Positions 24,510 to 31,868 of a stretch of 64,000 nucleotides of DNA are shown here, piece by piece. The DNA comes from Anisus vortex (Eukaryota > Mollusca > Gastropoda > Planorbidae), in the NCBI GenBank assembly GCA_949126835.1, contig OX421500.1, forward strand, positions 24,043,731 to 24,107,730. The letters are read 5' to 3'. The position numbers were made by a program, and so were the translations under genes. The notes under the pieces were generated by a model. The model was not told where the DNA came from. It ran no database searches and saw only the letters and a list, made by a program, of their open reading frames with translations. Every line of letters starts with the position of its first letter. The stretch's first letter is position 1.

Positions 24510-25238
24510 ATGTTACACTTCTGGATCAAAATAGCGACCGGTAAACAAAGCAGAATTTTTAAAATAATTTATAACATTTTACTTAAAGAGCACCTGGTTG
24601 AAAAATGCAAATGGTCCGCCAATATAAAGTTACAACTAGAAAAACTAGGATTAGGATATATTTGGTTAGAACAAGATATAATAGATACTAAACTTTCAAA
24701 ATCAATAATTAACTTACGTATAAATGATCAAAGTAAACAAGAACTTTATGAGAGTATGCAAATAAGCAATAAAGGTAAATTATATAGCGCTCTAAAATAT
24801 AAATCTGACTGGGAAAATATTCCACCCTTTTTAAATAAATTACATCTGAAAGAAGCTATCCATATACTAAAAATACGAACAAGTAATAATAATTTTCCTG
24901 TTGAACTGGGTCGCCACTCCAGAATAGATTATAATTTAAGATTATGTCCCCTTTGCTTAAAAGATATAGGAGATGGATTTCACTATTTACTCCAATGTGT
25001 GCACTTCAATGCCCAACGAAAAATGTATCTAAAAAAATATTACTATAACAGACCTAATGTAGAAAAAATGTCGGAACTGCTTAATTCTAGTTCTCTAAAA
25101 GAACTTAAAAAACTAAGCATATTTTCAAAAATATTAGTAGCCTATCTGCTTTTACAAAATGAAAAAAGGTTAGAAATGTTTAAATATTTTAACATGTTGG
25201 TTTGTCACTATGTTAATGAGAGAAAGTCGTGGAAGTAA
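24510..25238 (+). pseudogene. LINE ORF2 part 3: C-terminal region with CCHC zinc knuckle
   Basis: Continues after the second frameshift: RMLHFWIKIATGKQS, then a helical, lysine-rich region and LKIRTSNNNFPVELGR. A C-x2-C-x8-H-x4-C knuckle follows (CPLCLKDIGDGFHYLLQC, codons 146-163 of the open stretch, 24,945-24,998), and the ORF closes at TAA 25,236-25,238. Knuckles of this form follow the RT in many animal CR1/L2-type elements and are thought to bind nucleic acid. The nominal ATG at 24,510 is internal to the original ORF and not a real start. The stretch is open for 242 codons, implying modest age. Confidence 0.85.
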
Positions 25239-25615
25239 TGTAATATACTAAGCCGCAAGAAACATTGTGAATGATTTCTTAAATGTTCGTTCTCACTATG
25301 TTAATGCTGTGCAGGTCTAATGAAAGTGATGTACCTGTATGTCTATGTTAGTAAATAAAGTCGTTGTTTTTTCTTTGTTTTTTTTCCCCCAAAAATTGTA
25401 TTATAAACTAAATTACCCCCCCCTGAATTTTCTTTTAGGATACCTTTAATTATAAATTTTTTTATTCCTTCATTTTTATTACTAATATTTGTATTACTAT
25501 TATTGTTCAATTTATTATTCACAAATGCTATAATTTTCTTATGTTTTTGACTATGCCTTTATTGTACTTATGTACTATGTGACAAATAAATATTGTTCAT
25601 TGTTCATTGTTCATT
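25239..25615 (+). mobile_element. LINE 3' UTR and heptamer tail
   Basis: AT-rich UTR with AATAAA hexamers (for example GTAAATAAAG near 25,350 and CAAATAAATATTG near 25,585). It ends in ATTGTTC repeated three times, then ATTG. A second copy of the last 80 bp or so occurs at 27,940-28,019. Short tandem tails in place of poly(A) are typical of the CR1/L2 group. Confidence 0.8.
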
Positions 25616-25774
25616 GACCGATCCCTGTACTCAAATAGTCGTAAGCTAAAAGTAAACCTTAATTGTCTGGTTGCATGGACTCATCCAGTTATGAAGCAAA
25701 TGGTCATGTCTTTAGGTGCTAATATTAATGATGTTTTGATCTCAGTTTTACTGAGATGTCCTTTAATGCGTTAG
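25616..25774 (+). pseudogene. Fragment resembling the WS/DGAT acyltransferase family
   Basis: Directly after the LINE tail one frame reads LNCLVAWTHPVM, then KQMVMSLGANINDVLISVLL, and stops at TAG 25,772-25,774. The pattern VAW-[ST]-x-P-[IV] followed about 20 residues later by G-[AS]-[TN]-[IV]-NDVL is what I know from the C-terminal part of wax-ester synthase/diacylglycerol acyltransferase-like proteins, which transfer acyl groups to fatty alcohol or diacylglycerol. Only about 45 residues match, the catalytic HHxxxDG is not in this fragment, and I found no other piece in the island. It may be an isolated exon, a fossil, or a chance resemblance. The LINE appears to have inserted just upstream of it. 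Confidence 0.4.
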
Positions 25775-27605
25775 AATTGTATGTCGTATGTCAACATTAT
25801 CATTTAGCGGAGTAGATACGTAGTAATCATACAAACTGGGTAGTTAATGTAATGTTTTAAAATATACATTTTTTAGTCATATAATATTTACCTAATTTTC
25901 CAATACTTTTTACAGTATGATCATTTCAAGTTATAAATTGTAAGCCATTTATTTTTTTATAATAGAAAAAAAAACATTAGACATATTAGCTTAAATGAAA
26001 CGGGTTAACTATCTACCTTTAATTAAACAAATTTTCCACATTGGATTCAATAGTGATGCGAATAGTTCTGTTTTGTAATACAAATATTACTGACTAGTTA
26101 TTATTTCTTTATATAAATTTAACATTATGGTATTCAAAACAAGATTTAATCATTAGAGGATTATACTAATTTACGTTAAACAGTTGTAAATAAACATTTC
26201 CTACATTAATTGTTGGTCCATTTTTAAGGCGTTTATATTTTAAACATTAATAAGAACAGAAATTACATACTATTTATATTACATACATTACATATATTAC
26301 ATAAGCCTCTTATATTTCTAAATTAATAATATAAATAAATGTGTTTTAGAATTACGTATATTTATGTTTAATTAAAGAAGATGAGCATAAAAACTCTTTT
26401 AGATGTAATACGTCTGTATGAATTTAATGTACGGTCCAATGTAAGTTACCTCTGTGTATGCTTAAAACAGCTTTCATTTGCGATAAAATATGTTCACAGG
26501 TTTAAGTCTTACACAATATGCATATGGATTGTTGCTGTCAAGCTTCTGACTCTTATTAATAATATAAAACGAACAATAATACGATCAAAAGGAAAGAAAA
26601 AGAAAACAAATACCAAACAATAAAAAAAGTTAGAAATAAAAAAAGTAGACAGCAATATTTTGCAGTACGGGAAAACCCGGTCCCGAACACACACTAAATT
26701 TGAAAGCATTTCAAAGGGACATCATTTGGAAACGGCGCACGTTTTATAACCTTAACATACGGTGATTAGTAATTGGTCTAAGTTTATTTAAAAAAATAAA
26801 TAAACGAATTAAGCAATATCGTTGATAAAATAAAAATTTCTTTTGGAGGACGTTTCCAAATTATACATTTAACTTTTAACCCGATTAGTCAAACGGCTTA
26901 GGAGAATATAGAGCAGAAACAAACATCTAAATTCTAAATCAATAAACAAACTCACTGTAATTATATATATTGATCAGTGACAATGGAAACAAATTGGCGG
27001 AAATTTCCTCAAGGATGTTACTTCCGAGCCTAATCCATTTTTTTTAGAGATCAGCGGTGTGGTATAAAAAAAAATGAGTCCAATTTGAAAGTTTTGCCTT
27101 TGATTAGAAAACTCCGCTTTAAGTGCTTCGATGTACTTCTGAAAAAGCCCAACTATCTATCTTAATATTATATTCTTTAAGTCTGCGGCTATTCAGACCC
27201 GGGTCCCTTTAGCATGAAATGGCTATTCGGACCCATCTTCAGTCGGAATTCATTAGAACTCATAAAAAACATTAAAAAAGAGAGGGGAAAGCACAAAATA
27301 TATTTGTCTTTACATATTTATAAGAAAAAGCACACAAAAAAACAGCAAATCTATCCCTATCCTTTATAACCGATACTAACCGATACTAACTATTACCAAA
27401 AATAATACAAAGCCATCCCTAACCTATATAAACTAACCAATACTAACTATGTATTACTTAATAATAAATAAGTCTATCGAATCCGAATTCTTTAACATAG
27501 GGATGTAGTTAAGTGTTTTGAAATTGATTTTACGGCAAGATATGTCCAATTTCAATGCAAATCCATTCCAGTGCAAATGTAAATGCAAGTTAAACTCACT
27601 GCAAT
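25775..27605. other. AT-rich intergenic DNA, no gene seen
   Basis: No convincing coding potential on either strand. It contains TTACATA-type short repeats near 26,264-26,306 and an 11-bp perfect inverted pair (ATTTGGAAACG at 26,724-26,734 and its complement at 26,851-26,861). There is also a related pair of ATTCxGACCC phrases near 27,190-27,230 and two tandem CGATACTAAC decamers at 27,371-27,390 echoed by CCAATACTAAC near 27,435. Open frames of 65-90 codons here are lysine- and phenylalanine-rich translations of AT-rich DNA. Confidence 0.7.
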
Positions 27606-27608
27606 GTG

Positions 27609-27758
27609 TCAGAAACATCAGCTTCAACAGTAAGTTTTCCTCATTCAGAAACATCGGCTTCAACCGTCAGTTTTCCTCATTCAGAAACATCGGCTTCAAC
27701 ATTCAGTTTTCCTCATTCAGAAACATTGGCTTCAACTGTCAGTTTTCCTCATTCAGAA
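27609..27758 (+). repeat. 36-bp minisatellite, four full copies
   Basis: Units beginning TCAGAAACAT start at 27,609, 27,645, 27,681 and 27,717, with a partial unit at 27,753, exactly 36 bp apart. Because 36 is a multiple of three, the frame stays open and would encode a 12-residue repeat (SETSASTVSFPH). The open frame continues to 27,881 with no similarity I recognise. Coding status is doubtful. Confidence 0.9.
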
Positions 27759-27884
27759 CCGGAAAATGTTGTTGTTTTTATCAATAAAAAACATCTATTG
27801 GAGGTCTCTCGCTTGTCATTGAAAATCGCTCTGCATGCCAAGTTGGGCACGCGTGTCTTTGGTTGCCGACCCCTTATTTAGATT

Positions 27885-28019
27885 ACATTATTATTATTAT
27901 TAATTTATTATATAATCTTTTATTGTTTGCCAATTTTATAATTTTCCTGTGTCTCTTTGACTAGATCTATGCCTCTATTGTTCTCTTGTACTATGTTGCA
28001 AAATAAATATTGTTCATTG
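27885..28019 (+). mobile_element. Second copy of the LINE 3' tail
   Basis: The stretch with TGACTAGATCTATGCCTCT, then TTCTCTTGTACTATGTTGCA and AAATAAATATTGTTCATTG, matches the end of the longer LINE (25,541-25,615), allowing for small indels. Only one ATTGTTC heptamer is present here versus three there. This is either a severely 5'-truncated copy of the same family or a SINE that borrowed the LINE tail; the 80 bp before it (GC-richer, 27,800-27,880) could be the head of such a SINE, but I cannot show this. It ends right before the hAT transposase remnant. Confidence 0.7.
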
Positions 28020-28035
28020 ACGAGGACTACAGGAG

Positions 28036-28378
28036 ATGGAAACTGCACATAGAGACACAGAGGTGCGTTGGTTAGCAGAAGATGACCGTTTAACTACAAT
28101 GTATGAGACTTGGATTAAGTGCTCGAGTTTTTGAAAAGCAAATGCGATTCTTTGAAAGAAAATCAATCAGTTTCTCTATATCTGTGAGTTTTGGCAATAA
28201 TTTTAGTATTGCATTCTTACCACCCTCTTTTGTGGAAAATGGATTTTATGCTAATACCATTTGTCAAAAAAAGGAAAAATAACTGCAAATAGTGAAGCGT
28301 GGAGACCTACGTATTTTGCAACCAAAATTGAAACAAGGCAAAATACTTGCAACACACCAGGCAAACGATTCACATTAA
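28036..28378 (+). pseudogene. hAT transposase remnant (C-terminal half, ZBED/SCAND3-like)
   Basis: Two segments in different frames are recognisable. At 28,036-28,130, TAHRDTEVRWLAEDDRL matches the H-T-E-V-R-W-L-S motif of hAT transposases. At 28,223-28,378 the frame reads FVENGFYANTICQKKEK, a TAA stop at 28,280-28,282, then LQIVKRGDLRILQPKLKQ and HQANDSH with the true terminator at 28,376-28,378. The ENGFS-like segment, RGDLR and terminal HQA-x-x-SH are the signature of the hAT dimerisation domain, as in ZBED5/SCAND3-type domesticated relatives. The section between the two segments is deleted or scrambled. The DDE catalytic N-terminal part is absent. In-frame stop and frameshift make it a fossil. 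Confidence 0.8.
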
Positions 28379-28641
28379 TATTGTTTTTTTAAGCCTCTTG
28401 TTTAGGTAGTTTTTTTTAAAATATTAATTCTATTAATTCTTACAATATGTTTCCTTTTCAGTTTTTTTAAAGATTATAAATAAGTACAGAAATCTGGTCG
28501 GCCTAAAAAAAATTGCGGAAATTATATTGACCGTTTAACTTCCAGAGGGGTGGGGGAATGGTCGCTAAAATAGAGGTGGGGCGGTGAGCGGGAAAAAAAT
28601 GCAAAATGGGGCGGTGAGCCGAAAAAGGTTGAGAACCTATG
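28379..28641 (+). mobile_element. hAT 3' end with right terminal repeat
   Basis: Follows the transposase stop. An AT-rich UTR leads to a GC-rich subterminal zone with two GGGGCGGTGAGC words (28,578 and 28,608) and ends in AAAAAGGTTGAGAACCTATG (terminal repeat 28,627-28,641). The reverse complement CATAGGTTCTCAACC pairs with CATAGTTTCTCAAC at 22,259. The next 8 bp are TTTTACGA, like the TTTTACAC before the left end. Beyond this, ACTCTACACTATA-type DNA resembles the spacer of the inverted repeat at 22,147-22,258. Confidence 0.75.
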
Positions 28642-28649
28642 TTTTACGA

Positions 28650-29419
28650 TGTAAATTACATACTCTACACTATAAACACTAAACGTTACACAAGCTACTC
28701 TATACGAAAGAGAGTAAAAACCAAACAATTAGATATTTCGTTTTTATTTTTCTAAATTCTTTTTTCAGAAGCAGTAAAGACAGTAAAAATGGCTCATTAA
28801 ATGTTAATCATAAATAATTTTGGGAGACATAGATCATTTGATGCATATGTTTCTCTTCATTTTGTCAAGTTTATTTTCTGTTATATTTGTAGAATACACT
28901 GTTCTCTACTATTACCATATCTGTAGACAAGAAATTTAAATCACAATATTTAAGATCCAATTAGTAAATAATTCACCATTAAAATAATAATATGTGTATA
29001 GTCATGTCACTATAACGAGCAATTAGTATAAACAATATATATAATGACATGAGGAAAGGAGGGCAGAGGGTGACATGTGCCCCTAAACCTCGCCCAGACC
29101 TCACCTTTTTTTTAAATATTATATATATAAGACATTTATATATAATTAACGTAATTATAAATGTTGTTAGTATTCACTTTTATATATTTAACTAACCAAA
29201 TTCTCATAGGACTACAATTAATTTTTTTTAGAAAATGAAAATTAAAAACTTTGAAGTATGTAATAAATATATTTCTTACGTTTTAAATATTTATAAAGGG
29301 ATGTACTATTTGTTTTTAAAAACGTTTAGGGGGAAATTGTACACAAGTTCAGAATAAGCCTGTAACCCCCCCCCCCCCCCCAAATTCCAGTACCGTGCAC
29401 TACATCCTATTCATTCACC
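28650..29419. other. AT-rich DNA with a poly-C tract; no gene seen
   Basis: Nothing coding is evident. A GC-richer stretch at 29,055-29,105 (GGGTGACATGTGCCCC) and a run of 16 C at 29,366-29,381 look like pieces of decayed repeats. Confidence 0.65.
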
Positions 29420-29480
29420 CAGTGGCGTAGCCAGGTTTTGACGCTGGGGAAGGGGATGCGAAGTTTTAAGAAAAAGGCAC
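29420..29480 (+). mobile_element. Possible transposon terminus (CAGTGGCGTAGCCAGG)
   Basis: CAGTGGCGTAGCCAGG at 29,420-29,435, followed by a G-rich stretch, is a terminus-like phrase I have met in many invertebrate dispersed repeats. No matching opposite end was found in the window, and I cannot assign a superfamily. Confidence 0.4.
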
Positions 29481-29624
29481 AACTTTTAGTACTTTTTCCC
29501 AGATTAATAAAAGTACTACGAATTTGTATGTATCAAGTCTTATAAGAATACCATTCCCTCAGTGTCAATACACTGATAGTCCACACACTGTGTAATTGTT
29601 TTTATTTGACCATTCACGATCCTT

Positions 29625-29802
29625 TTGCGAGAAACGATTAGTGCTATAAAATTTAGCAAAATTGATTGATCTACCGCTGATTTGCGAGAAATGATTAGTG
29701 CTATAAAATTAAACAAAATTGATTGATCTACCACTGATTTGCGAGAAACGATTAGTGCTTTAAAATTCAACAAAATTTATTGATCTACCGCTGATTTGCA
29801 GG
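29625..29802 (+). repeat. 57-bp minisatellite, three copies
   Basis: Units beginning TTGCGAGAAACGATTAGTGC start at 29,625, 29,682 and 29,739, and a broken fourth starts at 29,796, exactly 57 bp apart. The period is a multiple of three, which explains an open frame on the minus strand with a 19-residue repeat. No domain is recognisable. Confidence 0.9.
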
Positions 29803-30939
29803 AGTCACGGTGTTTTTATTAGCTCTTTGTCTGCAAAGCTGGCGTCGTGTTAAATAAAAACTTACAAATTTAATTACTCTTTTGCACGATTCTTAACTTT
29901 TTTTCTCTTTACGCTTCGGACCAATTATTATTTGTCGTTTTTCTTGTTTTCTTCCCCCATAAACCCAGAAACTGTCCTAACCAAGACACTCCATCGCGAT
30001 CGGGCTTGTCAAGGAATCCACAGGCTGGGCATCTCTACAAAGTGTCACCCAGGGAACATGTTATCCAAGAAGTGTTCACCTCATGTCCGTTTCCCTGACC
30101 TGCAGTATCCTGGCTTTCACAATTTCATTATTTGATGGCTTATTTGATTTTAAGACAGCAGAATCGTCACGTCCTAGGATTTTTCAATGACTTTCATTAT
30201 CATTTCTTAAAATATGTAACCAGCTAGTCGATGATATGTAGTTCTCACCATTTTGTAAGTGTCGCGATAAGAAAGATTAGACCGCTACTGGATGAAGTAG
30301 CGGGAGCATTGAAAGACAGCTTGTAAGCTAGAAAAGGGCACCTGCTCAATAGATTGTAGAACTGGATTATTGAAACGATAAATCTACATGTTTTTCACTT
30401 TGCTCCCATCCTTCTCCTAAAGTCCAGCTATTCCGCTTGGCATTTGGTCACAACTGAATGGATCTTTAATTGAAACAGGGAGACCAGACATCTGAAATAC
30501 TTACATATTCGTGAAGGTGCCCATTCTGATGCACATTTAGGTAGGAGAGGCAATATTTCAGAAGTCTCTAGAAGTGCTATAGTGGAGGCAGCACATTCGG
30601 GCGGTCACTACCTCTAAACTTGAGAGGCCCCAAGGACTTGTAAGGACTCCATTTTTCAGTCTAAAAATGTCCCTTATTTTATCATTGAAAATGTCCCACT
30701 TTGTTTTATTCTTAAATAGTTCACACTTTTTATTTAAGAAAAAGCTTTACATTTTTGTTCCCGTAAAGGTCTTACTTCTGTTTTACAAGGTGCCACTTTT
30801 TTATTACTAAAATTTAAAAAAAACATTTTATCATTGAAAAAAAAACAAGGATTATTCAAAAAAAGGCCCCACTTTTCGGAATGGCCATGACCATTTGCCA
30901 ATCCCCATTATTACTCAATAATGCTTTTTGCCACCTCCA
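29803..30939. other. Region downstream of the amine oxidase exon; no further gene seen
   Basis: Mixed-composition DNA. A GC-richer stretch around 29,960-30,120 has an open frame of 67 codons (29,932-30,135) that matches nothing I know and lacks supporting features. The phrase TTTATCATTGAAAA occurs twice (near 30,678 and 30,826) within a T-rich stretch that also repeats CCCACTTT-like words, probably a decayed repeat. On the minus strand this region would lie 3' of the amine oxidase stop codon. Confidence 0.6.
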
Positions 30940-30945
30940 TTTATT
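30940..30945 (-). promoter_or_regulatory. Candidate polyadenylation signal AATAAA
   Basis: On the minus strand AATAAA lies about 26 nt after the amine oxidase stop codon. It is in a plausible place, but AT-rich DNA yields many such hexamers and the implied 3' UTR would be very short. Confidence 0.35.
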
Positions 30946-30970
30946 TTGCACTATTTGCCCCCCTCCCTTT

Positions 30971-31213
30971 TTAAGAGCAATTCTGGCTATACACTCTTAA
31001 ACAACACCTGTTAACTGTTAGTCCTTGATGTAGATTTTTTCTATCGATGTAGGTAATGTACATTGAGTCTCTTGATCCCATGGATGGACACTCTGTGAAG
31101 AAGTTATAGGGCAGCAGATAGAAAGTTATTTGGTTGCCCACTGTGGATGTCATTGGCCTGTCCTCCAATGTTGGTAGGTGAAACGTTCCAATAGTTAACC
31201 AGACAACTAGATC
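30971..31213 (-). CDS. Copper amine oxidase, terminal exon (partial gene)
   Basis: Minus-strand exon of 243 bp, 80 codons plus TAA (30,971-30,973). It begins DLVVWLTIGTFHLPTLEDRP, then TSTVGNQITFYLLPYNFF and CPSMGSRDSMYITYIDRKN. This is the C-terminal part of a copper/topaquinone amine oxidase (AOC family), which oxidatively deaminates primary amines to aldehyde, ammonia and hydrogen peroxide. The His in GTFHLP aligns with the third copper ligand; ED-x-P, VGN and PYNFF are family hallmarks. The exon opens in phase 0 after a good splice acceptor, so no start codon is expected. The frame is free of stops. Topaquinone Tyr and the H-x-H ligands would be on earlier exons, which are not in this window; DNA upstream turns into minisatellite and satellite. 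It is either a real last exon behind a huge intron or an orphan exon. Confidence 0.85.
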   Translation of the reverse strand, partial: DLVVWLTIGTFHLPTLEDRPMTSTVGNQITFYLLPYNFFTECPSMGSRDSMYITYIDRKNLHQGLTVNRCCLRVYSQNCS

Positions 31214-31235
31214 CTGTAGAAAAATGAAATGATTT
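31214..31235 (-). promoter_or_regulatory. 3' splice site of the amine oxidase exon
   Basis: On the minus strand CATTTCATTTTTCTACAG precedes the first exon codon GAT. This is a pyrimidine-rich tract with CAG at the boundary, and it matches the point where family similarity begins. Confidence 0.65.
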
Positions 31236-31384
31236 GTTTAAAACTACTTATAAGAAATATGTGTAGAATGCTTTTTACGGTATTAGCTTAAAGCTCCCTC
31301 TGATTAAAATGTTTGACTTATATTGCAAAAAAGTGTAGGTCTTTGAACAATCCAATCCCTTCCTCATTGTCTTGATTTGGGAGG
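31236..31384 (-). other. Presumed intron start region, no coding seen
   Basis: About 150 bp between the splice acceptor and the 26-bp minisatellite. No amine oxidase similarity was found on the minus strand in any frame. Confidence 0.5.
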
Positions 31385-31820
31385 TGAGAAATAAGCAGTT
31401 AGCAGTTAGGTGGGAAATAAGCAGTTAGCAGTTAGGTGGGAAATAAACAGTTAGCAGTTAGGTGGGAAATAAACAGTTAGCAGTTAGGTGGGAAATAAAC
31501 AGTTAGCAGTTAGGTGGGAAATAAACAGTTAGCAGTTAGGTGGAAAATAAACAGTTAGCAGTTAGGTGGGAAATAAACAGTTAGCAGTTAGGTGGGAAAT
31601 AAACAGTTAGCAGTTAGGTGGGAAATAAACAGTTAGCAGTTAGGTGGGAAATAAACAGTTAGCAGTTAGGTGGGAAATAAACAGTTAGCAGTTAGGTGGG
31701 AAATAAACAGTTAGCAGTTAGGTGGGAAATAAACAGTTAGCAGTTAGGTGGGAAATAAACAGTTAGCAGTTAGGTGGGAAATAAACAGTTAGCAGTTAGG
31801 TGGGAAATAAACAGTTAGCA
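31385..31820 (+). repeat. 26-bp minisatellite, 17 near-identical copies
   Basis: The unit GGTGGGAAATAAACAGTTAGCAGTTA is given as positions only: AAATAA starts at 31,389 and recurs every 26 bp to 31,805. Only the first two copies (AAGCAG instead of AAACAG, and GGTGAG in the first) and one at about 31,541 (GGTGGAAAAT) differ. Each unit contains a CAGTTAG direct repeat. The array stops abruptly at TTAGCA (31,820), next to degraded satellite, and lies in the presumed amine oxidase intron. Confidence 0.97.
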
Positions 31821-31868
31821 AAGTACGATATAGTTTCGTGAGTCATATAGTTTTTCAAGATACGAAGA
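31821..31868 (+). repeat. Degraded junction monomer of the right satellite
   Basis: AAGTACGATA is followed by TAGTTTCGTGAGTCATATAG and TTTTTCAAGATACGAAG, leading into normal ATTGACCAATCC. From 31,831 it aligns with the monomer from the palindrome onward, but with many changes. It is the most diverged monomer of the array, as expected at an array edge. Confidence 0.75.

Larger units (their letters stand above)
22660..25615 (+). mobile_element. 5'-truncated CR1/L2-like non-LTR retrotransposon
   Basis: About 2.96 kb of one element on the plus strand: the tail of the endonuclease-RT linker, the whole RT domain, a C-terminal zinc-knuckle region and a 3' UTR ending in a tandem heptamer (ATTGTTC)3. 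The apurinic endonuclease is missing, so the copy is 5'-truncated, as is usual for target-primed reverse transcription. The coding region is broken by frameshifts in A-runs at about 23,615-23,632 and 24,499-24,508, and by stops in the linker. The domain order and the C-terminal C-x2-C-x8-H-x4-C fit the CR1/L2/jockey-like group. I cannot fix the clade from sequence alone. Confidence 0.88.

Noticed and set aside
26381..26709. Short open frames of 80 and 66 codons
   Set aside because: Lys/Phe-rich translations of AT-rich DNA with no motif, no splice context and no homology I recognise.
26724..26861. 11-bp inverted pair as ends of a small MITE
   Set aside because: Only 11 bp match, no target duplication was visible at the flanks, and such pairs occur by chance in AT-rich DNA.
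27518..27881. Open frames with a 12-residue repeat, a possible repetitive secreted or structural protein
   Set aside because: The repeat comes from a 36-bp minisatellite whose period is divisible by three, so two frames stay open at once; there is no signal peptide or conserved domain. Coding cannot be excluded but is not supported.
28522..28728. Minus-strand 68-codon frame
   Set aside because: It covers the hAT terminal repeat and GC-rich subterminal zone, which are non-coding by position.
29540..29773. Minus-strand 77-codon repetitive frame
   Set aside because: Produced by the 57-bp minisatellite (19 codons per unit), no conserved domain.
29932..30135. 67-codon frame in GC-richer DNA 3' of the amine oxidase exon
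   Set aside because: No similarity in this or the other frames that I could recognise; a decayed repeat or UTR piece is as likely.
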